Program-made: the position numbers and the translations under genes
Shown: in pieces, positions 21,901 to 33,721 of the stretch
Numbering within the stretch: the first letter of the stretch is position 1
Layout: the number at the start of each line of letters is the position of its first letter
DNA from: Parachlorella kessleri
Taxonomy: Eukaryota > Chlorophyta > Trebouxiophyceae > Chlorellales > Chlorellaceae
Length of the DNA: 46,636 nt
Direction of reading: 5' to 3'
Assembly (NCBI GenBank): GCA_001598975.1
Contig: BBXU01000558.1
Coordinates: 1-46,636 of the forward strand
The notes under the pieces: generated by a model
What the model saw: only the letters and a program-made list of their open reading frames with translations
Databases searched by the model: none
What the model was told of the DNA's origin: nothing

Positions 21901-23734
21901 ACCTTACCTGCCCCTCCAGGAAGGGCCTCACAAGGTTGTCAATGCGCAGGGCACGTGTGGTGGGCTCCTGCGCTGCCGGCACATCTTCAGGAGCGGGTCG
22001 CTCCCCCACATCTGCACACATGCACGACTACCAGGCAGGGCTCACAAGAGACGCTCCATGGAAATGCTCTGGCCCGCCACAAGGCCAGCATAGCAACCCA
22101 AGGTTTGGTCCCAAAGCAGAGACGATGAGAGACACAGTCCGTCGATAACTCAGCTTTTGCGCTCAGTTTCTGAATACACACTTCTGCATGCCCACCATTA
22201 TATGTCCTATCAGCGCCACAGACCATAACCAACGTGAAATGGCAAGCAGACTTGCACTGACCTGCGGCCGTCCCAGCCCCTGAATCTCGTCGCACTACCT
22301 TGGCCGGCCGCTCAGCCCCACCGCCGCCAGCTGCTGCTGCTGCTGCTGTTGCGGCGGCTCTGCGGTCCGTACCCGACGCCGCTTCCCTATCACGCTTGCG
22401 ATGGCCCCCAGCTGCAGTTGCATAGACAGGTATGCAGTTGAATCATTAAGGGGAGCCCCCTGGCCACCCATCACCTTTCGCACCAGTCATCTACATCGCA
22501 GGACATGCCCCATTCACGCCCGTGATGAGACACCATAATAAACAGGCTAGCGCCGCCCTACGACACCACATATCGCGACCAGAGGCCAGGCTGTGTATAC
22601 CGCGCCCTCGGGACATAACATACTCCAATCTACGTCCGGAGTCATATATTTTTGGCACATTGGCTTGCCCTAGTTATGCCAACACAGTGCTGACCCCGTT
22701 CTTGAGTGTGTGGTAACCACGAGGAGCCTGTAAGGGTTAGACAGCCAGGCTCCCAAGGTTGCCACAAGCCCCCCCTCCATGGCAGACCATGTGCGGTCCT
22801 CAAGCCACCACCTGGCGCCGTACCAGACCCCTACATGTACTAACCCCCGACAGCCGTCATGACTCACCCTCCGCAGCTCTATCACCACGCTTGTCAAGCT
22901 TCTCCTGCTGGGGCTCCTCGTGGTCACTCTCCCCATAGTCCAGCTCAACTCTGTCCTCCTCCATCGCTGCTGCAGCCCCGTCGCCCTCCGCTGGGGCAGT
23001 GGGCGCTGCCTCAGCCGCTGCCGCTGCTGGGGACTCCAGCTGCTGGTCCTGCTCTGCCTGCTGTGGCGCTGCTGGGCTAGTCTCAGCGTCAGCATCCTCC
23101 TCCGCCTCAGCAGCAGGACGGCCTTCCTCTTCCCCAACAGGCTCAGCTGCACCTAGGCTGCCCCCAGCCACCAGCCCAGGCTGATCCTCCTCCTCTTGTT
23201 GGTCCTCAGTGGCAACTGCGGGTGCCGCACCCTCCTCATCCATCACCTCTGGCTCTTCACTGCCTGCTGCCTGGTCTGCAACGTCAGTGTCAGCAGCCGG
23301 CTTAGCTGGCTCCTCGTGCTCCCCTGCAGGCTCTTTCTCAGGCTCTTGCTGCTCCTCCTCCTTCCCTTGCTCCTCCCCCTTGTCTCGCCCCTCAACAGCG
23401 GCCGCCTCTGGAGCTGCTGCCTCCTCAGCTCGTTCCTCAGCTGGGGTGGGCTTGTCCCCATCAGGGGTTGCCTGAAGCAGCAGAACGGAACTCAACACCC
23501 CTCCAGAACTTAAGAGCATATCTGAGCAGCCCTTTCGGTGCTGGCAGGCACTGGCTGATGGATCCCATCGTGGGAGTACAGCCGTCGTGGAGCTGCACCC
23601 ACCTCGTTCTCCTTGACATATGCCTCAAGGCGCTCAGCTAGTTCTGCTTTCTTGCCAGACACTGGTTGGCCCCGCTTTTTCAGCTCATCCTTCAGCTCTG
23701 CGACCTTGAGCTCGTGTATCCAGTCTACGCCCAT
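18964..23734 (-). CDS. ACIN1: Acinus-like protein (SAP domain, RRM-like domain, RNPS1-SAP18-binding motif)
   Basis: Scaffold of the ASAP complex (Acinus, RNPS1, SAP18), associated with the exon junction complex and splicing. Exons in transcript order: 23734-23603, 23471-22868, 22411-22262, 22011-21908, 21509-21396, 21083-20818, 20262-20083, 19626-19491, 19158-18964. Phases agree; about 626 aa. Residues 7-42 form a SAP domain (LKVAELKDELKKRGQPVSGK, then KAELAERLEAY). About 45-245 is a Glu/Ala-rich acidic region. An Ala run near 270 comes from a GCA/GCT repeat. The RRM-like domain (about 313-392) reads ALRIDNLVRPFLEGQLRALL, then GFVKAMWMPSIKTHCYAVFE and WRLQWPATNPKRLAPRFV. The C-terminal binding motif LSLDELFRKTETKPFIYWLP, then LTEEQVAAK, lies at about 566-594. 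Start: first ATG before the SAP domain. Family call is strong; the third and eighth exons rest on splice sites and phase. Confidence 0.9.
19697..19731. repeat. Two copies of palindrome aggacgtcct
   Basis: The perfect 10-base palindrome aggacgtcct occurs at 19697-19706 and 19722-19731 in an Acinus intron, 25 bases apart. The pair can fold as a larger stem-loop. Confidence 0.6.
20645..20670 (+). repeat. C-run plus (CA)n microsatellite in Acinus intron
   Basis: cccccccccacccacacacacacaca in the intron between exons 20818 and 20262 of Acinus. Confidence 0.7.
21284..21308 (+). repeat. (CA)n-(CG)n microsatellite in Acinus intron
   Basis: acacacacacacacacacacgcgcgc in the intron between the exons at 21396 and 21083. 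Confidence 0.7.
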
Positions 23735-24075
23735 CCCTGCTACAGTGATCTAGAAAGCAAATTGCACAAAAAAGGACCTGCAAGCTTGATAAGATTGAAC
23801 ACCAAAACAGATGTCAGGGGTCGATGATCATGGGCACGTCTACACCTCTATACGTCCTGCCACGGGCTTTGTAGATCTGCTTGCCACCCCATCCTGGCTT
23901 GCAGCACGCGAAAAATGATGCCTGGAAATTGCGCAGGGACCCCCGTTGCCCTAAAACCTACCCCAGAAATTTCAGGGCGCCCCCCTCAGACTCCTCTAAG
24001 GCCTGGCAGCAGCCTGGCTCGTCCTCTTCGGTCTGAGGAAGGCAGTGCATCTGCTGAGGACCGAAACGAACAACC
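23735..24075. promoter_or_regulatory. Putative bidirectional promoter Acinus / S27a
   Basis: 341 bases lie between the start codons of divergent genes. The ribosomal protein side is expected to be strongly expressed. No specific element was assigned. Confidence 0.4.
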
Positions 24076-25263
24076 ATGCAGATTTTCTGCAAAACAGGTG
24101 TGGGCGGCTTGACGCGCAGGCATGCCTTGCCTGTTGTGCTGGGACGGGCATGACTTGGTTCGAGGTCGTGTTCCTTTCCATCCCTGCTGGAGGCATGTGT
24201 GCACGGCGAAGGCACGAGTACCTGGCCCATCTTGACGGCTTCGCTTGTTCGTGCTTGCAGACAGGACTCATGTCCTTGAGCTTAGCTCCGAGGCCACTGT
24301 GGCCGATGTCAAGGCTGCCATCGAGGCCAGCCAGGGTGAGCAGCCACCTGCAGGGTGAACCAGCTAAGCTGCAGAAACAGGCTGGCAGAGGTGTTGTTGA
24401 GGCTGGTTCTCTGCAAAAGTGTAGCCATGTGTAATAACCGCGGGCATCCACATATTGAGGGGCAAACGTGCGTTTTGGCTGCACCTGTGGTTGCCCAGGG
24501 GCTTTGCTTTGGGACCAGGGCAGGCTGGCAGGATGTCCTAAACTGGCAGGAACTCGTCAGGCTACGGCAGCCTGTAAGTGGCGCTGGACGCTGCTGGCTG
24601 ACCAAGTGTACGCTAACCAGCTGTTGGCATTTGCTGTTGCGCAGGCATCCCCTGCGATGCGCAGCGTGTGATGTTCTCTGGTCGCCAGCTGGAGGAGGAG
24701 GCCTCCCTGGCCGCCTGCGGCGTGTCTGACGACAGCCAGCTGTACATCCTGATGCGCCTGCTGGGTGGTGCCAAGAAGCGCAAGAAGAAGACCTACACCA
24801 AGCCCAAGAAGCAGAAGCACAAGCACAAGAAGATCAAGCTCAGGGTGCTCAAGTTCTACAAGGTGCGCAGGGGCTAGCGAACCGGAGAAAGGCTTGGAGC
24901 AATCCCTCGGAGGTTCCTGGTGGGCTGACTGGTGTAGCTAATGACAGGCGCACCACTCCGAGTGTGATGTTGGCGTCGTGCGTGGTGTAAAGGTCTCTTT
25001 GCCTTGCCTTGTTCGAATTCTCGCTGGCGATGGCTCAGAGAGGCTGCTGCCCAGCTGGAAGCCTGCTTGTGGAGCGAGCGTCATTCCTTCAGAATACCAA
25101 ATGTTCTGCCGTGCAGGTAGACGACAGCGGCAAGGTGCAGCGCCTGCGCAAGGTTTGCCCCCAGTGCGGCCCCGGCATCTTCATGGCCACGCACTTCAAC
25201 CGCGTGTACTGCGGCAAGTGCCACCTCACCTACGTCTATGACAAGGAGGGAGCCAAGGCATAA
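24076..25263 (+). CDS. RPS27A: Ubiquitin-like / ribosomal protein eS31 (S27a) fusion
   Basis: Precursor that yields the small-subunit ribosomal protein eS31. Exons 24076-24097, 24261-24335, 24645-24862, 25117-25263 (TAA); phases agree; 153 aa. The S27a part begins after RLLGG at [20 protein letters not shown]. It ends with a zinc ribbon of the C-x2-C...C-x2-C type (CPQC and CGKC), then [12 protein letters not shown]. The N-terminal 74 residues ([20 protein letters not shown]...) are ubiquitin-like but strongly diverged. Two residues are missing from the first hairpin, and the positions of ubiquitin Ile44, Lys48, Lys63 and His68 are Met, Arg, Asp and Tyr. GIP and the double-Gly end are kept. 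The ubiquitin part therefore probably serves as a folding or processing partner rather than as ubiquitin. Confidence 0.94.
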
Positions 25264-25462
25264 GCAGCTTGCGCTCACTGCCCTGGCGGGCTGTGGTGCC
25301 GCCAGGGAAACTCTTCGTCTAGTAGGGCGTGCCCTAACCAGCAGCCTAGTGGACGGAGAGCCAGCCCGTGGTAGGCAGCCTGGCAGCTCCTCGTGCGTCC
25401 TGCTTCTCTGGACTGACTCTGGGCAGCAGCTGGGGTCGGAGGTCGTCTGTCTCGACCCCTGC

Positions 25463-25467
25463 TGTAA
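25463..25467 (+). terminator. TGTAA poly(A) signal, S27a gene
   Basis: TGTAA is 200 bases downstream of the TAA stop codon of the S27a fusion. Confidence 0.5.
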
Positions 25468-26569
25468 CGTTGGCAGTCCAACATGAGCCTGGTGAAAAAG
25501 GCGGCTATAAAAAGCTGAGCATCGTGGGTGTGGCCAATGAAGTAAGGGAGGCATTTTTACAAGGACATGCAGCACTGGTAGACACAGTAAGGATTGGCGC
25601 TGCTGTGCTGGTCTTGTTGCAAACATACTCACAGTGGTCGCGCAAGGAAGAGATATTGTCGACTGTAGCAACTGCAAAATGCCCGCTGCCAACTCATCTG
25701 CTCTTTGCACCACATGCATCATAGACGCTGGGTGTCCAGCCAGTGCCACTGTTAACAGAGCTGTCAAGATAATACAACAACTTACCGCTCTGGAGCTGAC
25801 GAAGCTTTGTAACCCGTGGGTGCTTCACCTGTCTTGGTGCCCATGCGTGTACAGCAGCAGGCCCCAAATGGGGCCCAAGGGGTGAATCGATCTGGGACCG
25901 GAGGTGGCCAGTCATGCGGCGCATGTTGGCGGTGTGCAAGGACCAGTGGTCGTGCTGGAGACGGCGGTGGGGCTCTGTTGTGGGTAGCGCTGGCAACAAC
26001 TGCTGTGTCATAGGAGGGATCCCTAACGGTGGCACTTGTGCATAGGGAGCATACGCACAGCACCACTACACTCCCCAAAGTGGCTCCCTCCTACAGCCAC
26101 CAGATCAACTATTCGAGCAAGAGCAGTTGTTCACAGGGGTGATGTTTGCCCTGTCTGGTTAGTGCTTGGCAGCTAGAATGGACCCTCGGTGGCTGGCTTC
26201 TTGTCCAATGCATGGGTTACATTTCCATGAGGGGCCTCCTACCAGGGACTGCCACTGCCAGGCCCCGCACGTGGGTCTGGTGTGTTTATAAGGGCCACCT
26301 TTACCTCTTCGCACAAAGAAATAGGGCATACCGAAGGTAGCTTCACGCGTTGCCAGGCTGCCCTGTCCAGGTAGAGACTCCCAATGGAAGCCAAGCTGAA
26401 CCAGCTGCATTCCGACCTGTTCTCAAGGCCTCGAGCCGTCACGCAGCCTGCAGCTGCATGCCCTGCCTGGAGTCCGTCCCGTCCCTCGATTCAGCGCCCC
26501 CGCTCTTCCCCCCCCCTCCAGCTTTCAGTTTTATCCTCTACGCCCCAGCCTGGAGCCCCGACACCTCTG
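25468..26569. other. Convergent intergenic region S27a / CCT1
   Basis: About 1.1 kb without a recognisable exon on either strand. TGTAA on the minus strand at 26221-26217 is a candidate poly(A) signal for CCT1. Open frames here show no family features. Confidence 0.45.
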
Positions 26570-29500
26570 TCAGTCCTCCTCCCCGTCCTGCTCCTCTGGC
26601 GCCAGCCTGATGAGGTCATCTATCCGCAGGATGGTGATGGCCGCCTCCGTCGCAAACTGCACACGGTAGGAGACGGTGGGCGGGTGTGCTCAGCACCCCA
26701 CCTTTGGGTAACAGCGAGGAAAAAGTAAACTACACTACCCGTCTACCTAAGGGATTCTGGAGGGAAAACTTGCGTGCGCTCTACCTGGGCCCCAAGCCCA
26801 GACAAGCACCATCCGAGCTGGACTCGGCTACACCGCTGCACGCAACAGATGAGCCCGGCCTGTATGTGACTCTCCAAACATAAAGACCCCACCATGCCTG
26901 TACTGCATAAGGGAAGCTGTCGTAGCTGTGCATCGGCTCACTGGAGGACCAGGGCTCACTTGAAGCGCCGCCCATACGTCTCAGCAAGCTTACGACCGCT
27001 GTATGGCACTCCCAAAGGACACCAGCGAGCCAGTGGGCCCAGTGCAAGCTGTAACCCACCTAGCCCACCCACCCACCACCCTCCCACCCACCTGGATGAT
27101 TTTGAGCTTGCTGAGTGCCGGCTCCAGCACCCCCGCCTCCATGTTGTTCCTGATCAGGCCGTTGATCAGGTCCAGCCCGCTGCGCGCCAGGTGGGCCTTG
27201 TCAGGCTTGGTCTGCAGGCATGCACACACGCAGGCAAGAATGAGATCTGGCGCTGGGAGAGGCTGTACACCCAGCGTACTGCTAGGCGTACCAGCGGCAA
27301 GTTTGGAAAGGATTTGGTTGCAAAGCCCAAATGACACTCTTTGGGACGCCTGCCCGATGCAACGGCAGTGCAAGCAATCTGGCGCTGGGGTGGGCAAATA
27401 CCTAAATAGCATGCCACCCGGCAGCTCGTAGGGATCCGGACGAGGTTGCAGCACAGCCAACAAGGATGCTGACAAGGAAGAAACGGCGGTGCCAGTGGAC
27501 AACATTTCACACCGGGAAGCAACCACCAGCTTACCGGTGGGATCTCCAGTGCTGCGCCGTCAATGCCAGCAGGTAGCACACAGCCAGCATAAGCCAATTT
27601 GCCAGCGGTGCACACACCACGCTGCTGCTGCTGCTGCTGCTGCTGCAGAGCAGAAGCGCACCCACCCACCCACCCACCTGCGCGGTGTAGTGGTATGCTC
27701 TCAGCTTGGCGACCAGCTCGGTGGCGTCCTTGGCCGCGTTGACTGCCAGCGTCTTGGGTATGACCAGCAGCGCGTCCGCAAACTCCGCGATGGCCAGCTG
27801 CTCGCGCGACCCCAGCGTGGTGGCAAAGTTCTCCAGGTAGATGTTCAGGGCCGCCTCCACCGCGCCGCCGCCTGCAAGGGGGGTGTTTTGTTTCTTTCCT
27901 GGTAATCGAGCAAACAGCATGGCACTGGTGGGCAACCACTTTCAAAGACACCGTGGAACCTTTCGGAGGTGGCACCACCATCAACATCACGCTGCCCCTC
28001 TTGAGGGTCTCTGGCAGCATAGCGCCCATATGTGTCACGCCAAGGCGATGCGCTATGTTTTAACACAGTGTGGTAGCCAGGCACCAGACACACACCGTGC
28101 ACACCCTGTCAGCCTGACATGCATGAACCGCCAAACTCACCGGGCACCACGCTGCCGCTCTCCAGCACCCGCTTGACGATGCAGAAGGCGTCGTGCAGCG
28201 AGCGGTCCATCTCGTCAAGCATGTAGTCGTTGGCCCCACGCAGCAGCACTGCACATGGGCACAGAGAATGAGGGGCTCCACCGTCAAGCGCGCACCTGTT
28301 GGGCTCATGGGAGCAGCTGGGCGCCAGCTAGCAAAGGCACGCTGCATAAGAGGGGTGCAAGGGAAAACAGGGCTGGCAGGGGAGAGCCTGCATGCATCAC
28401 ATCCAATGCGCAGATAGACGAATGCGACACTTGTAATCGGCCAGGCTTAGAGGGCGAAATCACCGACACAACACCACCCGCTGCGTTGACTGCACCTAGC
28501 CTCACCTGTGACCGCCCGCGCCTCCTTGCAGCCCTTGATCATGATCATGTCATTGTCACACACCGTCTCCTCGGCAACCTGCGCGCTCACCCAGGGAATG
28601 TTCAAGATGTGCCAAGAGCAGGTGGGTTTCTTCACACTGTGAAGTCGAGTCATGGACTGCCCGTGCAATGGCTCAAGAGCAGCAACCGGTACCCCCTGTA
28701 CCTCCTCACCAGCTGAGCTCTGGTCAAGCTCACCCCGCCGGCCCGCCCACCAATTCCCCAACACCCCTTAAGTCCTAGCGCCCTTCCCTACCTACTCCTC
28801 CGGCAGCCTCATGACACCTCTGCACTCCTGGCACATCCAAGCCCACCTACCCCGGCCCCCACCTCACGCCTCCACACAGCGACGTTAGCAACTGCTTTCC
28901 CCCACATCCATACCCTTCCTCGCCCACCAACCCACCACGCACCCAGCTCTCCTAACTACTCCTCTTGCCCACCTGCCCGCCCACTCACCTCGTCTGCCTG
29001 GCCCAGGTTGGCCGCGTCAAAGGTCTCGTTGCCCTCCATGTCAGCCAGCGTCATCACGATAGTCGCGCCGCTGGCCTTGGCCACACGCCTGCCAGGCAGA
29101 CAAGGGACGTCCCTTGTGCCTCTAGCGGGCGGGGGAGCAGTGGTAGCGCAGGGAGGAGGGCAAGCGCAGCCAAGGCAAACACAGACCACAGCAGGGGGAT
29201 GGCCTGGGGTTGGACACGAGTAACGTGCGAGGTGGGAAATCGAGCAAGCATGGCCCTTCCGCTTGCTGAGTCGGACCAACCGCCGCCAAGCATCATGGTG
29301 CGCTTGTATAGTAACAGCAATCCTTGCGAAGATCCTGCCGCCGTCCGTGACTGGCACTCACCCGCCTGCGGCTGAGCTCCTGGCTTCCACCCACACCCAT
29401 AAGCCACGTGTGGGTTTGCTGGGTGCTCTGGCAGGTACTCTGGCCCCATCCTAGCGCACTGCTCGCCCCACACAGCCCCCTACTGAGACAGCCGGCCCGA

Positions 29501-32500
29501 CGCCCACCCCACCTGAGGTCGTCCTTGGGCACCCGCCGGCACGCGATGGCCCCCGCCTCCACAAAATACTTGAGGCACACGTCGTCGATGCCCTTGGTTG
29601 TCAGGATCACGTTGGCGCCTGCGGGGGCAGCACCAGCATTCAGACATCCAACTGGGTGAGAAATGGCAGTGGCGGGGGCGCAGGCAGGCGTGGGGATCTG
29701 AGGTATCCTGTGATACTACATGTGAAGCCTTAGGCAGGCACAGACTAGACGCCAACATATCTGTCTTGCAACCAAATTGATGGCTAGGAAGCACCTCGCA
29801 GGACAGGAACCAAGAGGAGCGGCCGCCACACGCCGCAGATATCCTCCCATGGGGCCCCCCCTGCATCGCTGGTCATATGATCCCGAAAGGATCCCTGTCC
29901 ACGCAGCCTGCTAGCAACGCACCTGCGTCCATAATCTTCTTCACCCGCTCCCGCGTGATGTCCAGCTCTCTCTCCCGAATCTTTTCCAGTTCCCGCGGAT
30001 CGGTGACCAGGACCTGGGCCAGGGGCAGCGCATGGCGCAGAGTGCCCGTCAAGGCCTGGGGAATGGGACCCAGAGCAGACTAGACTAGTGGGTGCCCAGT
30101 GGCATACATGAGCCACACAAGACTGCTCGCCAACTGCTCGCCAAGAAGCTCACACCCGCCCTCCTCCAGCCAAGAAGCGCACACCCATGCAAACGCTAGC
30201 ATCCAGCCTGCAGAGGCACTTGCCACCGTTCCTGACATCAAATGCTAAACATGCTTGCAGTCTGACTTGCAGCATACTGCCATGGTGGCATTGCCTCCGC
30301 AAGTCCAAAAACATTGAGGGGCATATTACTAGCCAGGTCGGTCGTTTCCAAGGCACATCAACCACGGTCACTAGCAAAGCCATACACGACAGGCCTGCTG
30401 CTAGCCGGCGGATGCGGTAGGAGACCAACAGGCAAGCCTGTAGCAGGAGGGGTGAGCAGCTGCAAAGGGCGGGTCTCAGGGCATCCCCACCTGGATACCC
30501 ATGTGCATCCGGGCCTTCTGCAGGTCCATGTCCAGGCAGGCAACCTTGGCATTCTTCACCACCTTGGCCATGCCCTGCACCAATAGAGCGCCAGCAGGAG
30601 CGCAGCCATGTCACCCAGGGAAAGGCACCCATGCAGGAGACAACCACCAGTGCACCAGAATGTGTGATGCACGCCCGGTTCATGTGAGGTTCTGCGACCA
30701 GCGAGTTGGGGCTGGGGAGCTGGTTGGAACTGTAAGTATTGTACTTGTCAATATCGCTGGAACCTTGTACCGCCATCCGGACACACAGCACGAACGGGTT
30801 GCCGCCTGCCACAGAGCCCCGTACAGCAAGGGGCCCTGCACCGCCTCCCCTTCCGTGCCCGCAGCCTGCAGACGGCACCGAGCATGCCTCTCCCAGCCTG
30901 CAGCCGGCACCATTCAGCGTCCTCCAATCTGGCCCCTCCCTTACCTGCGCCGCGCGCCCCAGGTTGAGTGCGTAGCCGCCCAGCAGCCGGCTCTCCCTGG
31001 CGCTCTTGCCGTGCGCCTTGAGCACGTTGATGGCCTTGACGGGGTACCGCGCCTTGCCGTCCTCCGCCCGCACGCTCTTCACGCTCAGCACTGCATCGTG
31101 GGCCACCCACCACGGCGCGCTGGGCATGGAGGCATGCTGGGGCTCTCAAGCATAGGAAACCAAAAGAAAGCCTAGGTTGGCTTGAGGGCCGGGAGACTGC
31201 AGCCCCCCGGTCCTAACCTACATGATTTCTTGCGACTTAGCACGGGCACGCAATGGCAGGCATGGCAGCAGCAAAGGTGGGCCTGGCTGTGAGCCTGCGC
31301 ATCAGACCGCATGCTGTGTCCCAGGCAGCAGTGGCCCTCTGTTAGGGACCAGGTCCACCTGCAACCAGGACTATCTGCGCAACGAGAGATGCCAAGGACA
31401 CAAGAAGGAGGCGCACCGACAACCACCACCACTCTCTTTCAGCACCACCCCTCAAATACCACACACGCAACAAGGAAAAGAAGGAGGGGCATGGATATAG
31501 TCAGAGGGCCCACCTGCATCCACTACGATCTTAGCGAAGAAGTCGCTGTCGGCGCCCACAATCTTGGAGCTCATGGCGGTGCGGGCGGCGTTGAGCAGCG
31601 TCTCGGGCCCCAGGGACTCGGTGGGCGTGGCAAGGTTCTCCTCAATGTACTTGCAGGCCTGGTGTCAGAGGGTGTGTGTAGGAGAGCACGAGTCAGTGCC
31701 TATGGCTCAGTCAGTCATAGGCCGATAAGGTGCTGTGGCGTGGCAAGATATACCTCCATGTCCTCCATGTTCTTGTAGGTCGCGAAGGGGAGGCGAGGTC
31801 ATATATATTTTGGTTCAAAAGACATTGCTTAGCAGGCCACAGTGTCCACCTAGGGGTGCCGCCCGCAAGCCCGATTCCGTGTGACCTAAGTTCAGACACT
31901 CCTCTTCCATGCGTTTCAAACTCAGTAGACCTCAAAAAGTGAGACCCATACTGCCACCTCCCATCCAGTTATACCAGAGCCCGGGTCCCTCTAGCCTTCA
32001 TTCTCCTCAGTCACGGCACACCTCGTCATCCCTCTGCTGCCGCTGCCGCTCCCTGGCTGGGGTGGCCCCTGCTGGATCTCCCTCTGCGAGCGCTGCCGGT
32101 GTCAAACCTCCCTGTGCTCCCTCCCCTCGTTCCCTCCCTTCAGCCACCCACCTCCCGCATGGCCAGGCGGTAGCCAGAGATTATCGATGTGGGGTGGATC
32201 TTGGCCCGCACCAGGTCGTTTGCCCGCCGCAGCAGCTCCGCCGCCACGATGACAACCGAGGTGGTGCCATCACCCACCTCGGCGTCTTGCAGCTCCGCTA
32301 GCTCCACGAGGATCTGCAATGCGTCAGGAGAAGCAGTGTGTCGACACCCCGGAGCATGACGCCAGCTAGGCAACATGACGGGGTGGAAGTTTAGCCAACA
32401 ACCTCGTGCGTCCAGCCTGGCAGGCTGCTGCATCGCAATTTGCACCACACCATACCGCTGGGATTTCCTATTTGTACTGTGGCTATGACAGCAGTGGGAG

Positions 32501-33055
32501 TGCCAGAAGCATTCAAGTACCAAGACGGTCCCAAGTGCCCAAAGCCTTGCAACAACCAGAGCCCTGAAGTCTTGCGTAGGCAACTGACTCCCGTCCGCCC
32601 TGTCCGTTCAGCAGCTTCACAGGTGATGCCTGTCCCTCTTATACTAAAAGTGCACCCACCTTGGCTGCCGGGTGTTCCACTTCTAGCAACTTGAGGATCG
32701 TGGCCCCGTCATTGGTAATAGTCACGTCACCAATGTCGTCCACCAACATCTGCGAGGAGGTACAAAACTAGAGTGTGCACGCAATAACAAACTGACATCC
32801 CAGGGCACACTTCCTCAACCCCTGGGGGCCCGCAAGCGACGCCAGCTCCATGGCTGATCACTTCGTGGCCGCACAGGTTCCACCATGTACAAGAGCTCTG
32901 CTCCCTATTAAACCCACTTTGTCGAGTCCCACTGGTCCCAAGCTAGACTTGAGGATGTTCGCCACCGCCATCACAGCTGTAGTGTTCTGTGTCCGCACGT
33001 CCTGGCCGCTGGTCCTCTCTCCATGGATGGCAAGTGCTGGCGCTTGGCCCGCCAT
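26570..33055 (-). CDS. CCT1: T-complex protein 1 subunit alpha (chaperonin CCT1)
   Basis: Subunit of the cytosolic group II chaperonin TRiC/CCT, which folds actin, tubulin and many other proteins using ATP. Exons in transcript order: 33055-32918, 32749-32660, 32313-32152, 31658-31514, 31090-30945, 30574-30491, 30013-29923, 29618-29513, 29088-28989, 28578-28506, 28248-28141, 27871-27678, 27211-27092, 26656-26570. Every junction keeps phase, giving 547 aa (Arabidopsis about 545, human 556). Motifs: [13 protein letters not shown] near the N-terminus, [36 protein letters not shown] (about 89-104; nucleotide-binding loop), [67 protein letters not shown] and [18 protein letters not shown] near the end. 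The ATG at 33055 is the first in frame. All 13 introns are GT-AG. Confidence 0.97.
27621..27645 (+). repeat. CTG/CAG trinucleotide repeat in CCT1 intron
   Basis: Eight gctgct-type units end in ctgcag, in the intron between exons 27678 and 27211. A ccca-rich tract next to it forms the splice donor side. Confidence 0.75.
28730..28985 (+). repeat. Pyrimidine-rich tract in CCT1 intron
   Basis: A long C/T-rich stretch on the plus strand (purine-rich in the transcript), in the intron between 28989 and 28578. No coding signal. Confidence 0.5.
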
Positions 33056-33459
33056 GACAGCCGATGGCAAGATATGTCAGCTTCAACTGCTATGTGTAAC
33101 AAAAGCACCAAGGCCGCAGCTCAGTGTCAAGTGATGCCGGTGATGGACTGATCACACAAATGGACTTACTTAACTAACACAAGTAACAACGTGGCGAATA
33201 ATAATGCCCAGCACTTTGCTTAAGATGCACTGCAATGCATTACAAGACAAGTCGGATCCCAGAACCCTGCGTTGCATGCTGGCCGGCTCTTGATGCCATG
33301 ACTCCATGGCATGGGTGCTTCCTGCACCTCGGTACAGCGAAGCACCTATTCAAGATGGAATGCCCAAGACAGCAAGAGCTTGAACAGCGGTTTGGCAGGT
33401 GCCTTGGCTGGCCTAGCTGCGTCAGTTAGCAACTCTGAAAGCTGAGAGTATCTTAACAG
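33056..33459. other. CCT1 upstream region
   Basis: About 400 bases without a recognised exon. It must contain the CCT1 promoter (transcribed leftward). Confidence 0.4.
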
Positions 33460-33721
33460 CTAAGCCCAGGGTCCCATCAGGACAGCACAGGTTTCGACTG
33501 CTTCCTTTTCTTGCCCACTTGACTTTGGTACCGTGGCCTCTTCTCTTGCATTTGGCAGCCCGGGTGGAGCGTCCAATAGGCCGCCTACACCCAACAGATG
33601 CATCGCAGAACTAGAACATGAAGTAAAACAAGTTCAGTTACAACACCTGCTGCTGCCACAGGTTACCAGCAAAGGTGTACAAGGTCTTCTGCTTCCACTC
33701 GATGTCATCCATGTCCGACAT
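33460..33721 (-). CDS. Possible small two-exon protein, unknown function
   Basis: I do not recognise this. ATG at 33721 opens MSDMDDIEWKQKTLYTFA (exon 33721-33667), followed by a good donor g|gtaacc. An acceptor ggtgtag lies 82 bases on, and exon 33584-33460 continues in phase through GGLLDAPPGLPNAREEATVP to a TAG. The total is 59 aa, acidic at the start. It points the same way as CCT1 and lies upstream of it. Support is only splice-site quality and frame. It could instead be an upstream reading frame or chance. Confidence 0.3.

Noticed and set aside
26384..26728. 114-codon plus-strand frame starting MEAKLNQLHSDLF
   Set aside because: It overlaps the last CCT1 exon on the opposite strand and becomes Pro/Ser-rich low complexity. 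Treated as a shadow.
27621..27645. CRISPR-like or tandem array
   Set aside because: It is a simple CTG trinucleotide repeat; no spaced direct repeats typical of CRISPR exist anywhere in the window.
27166..28038. 290-codon open frame on the minus strand
   Set aside because: It overlaps CCT1 exons partly in a different frame; the intron sequence includes a CTG repeat. Not a separate gene.
30150..31127. 325-codon open frame on the minus strand
   Set aside because: It reads through two real CCT1 exons and the introns between them. Only the exon parts show family similarity.
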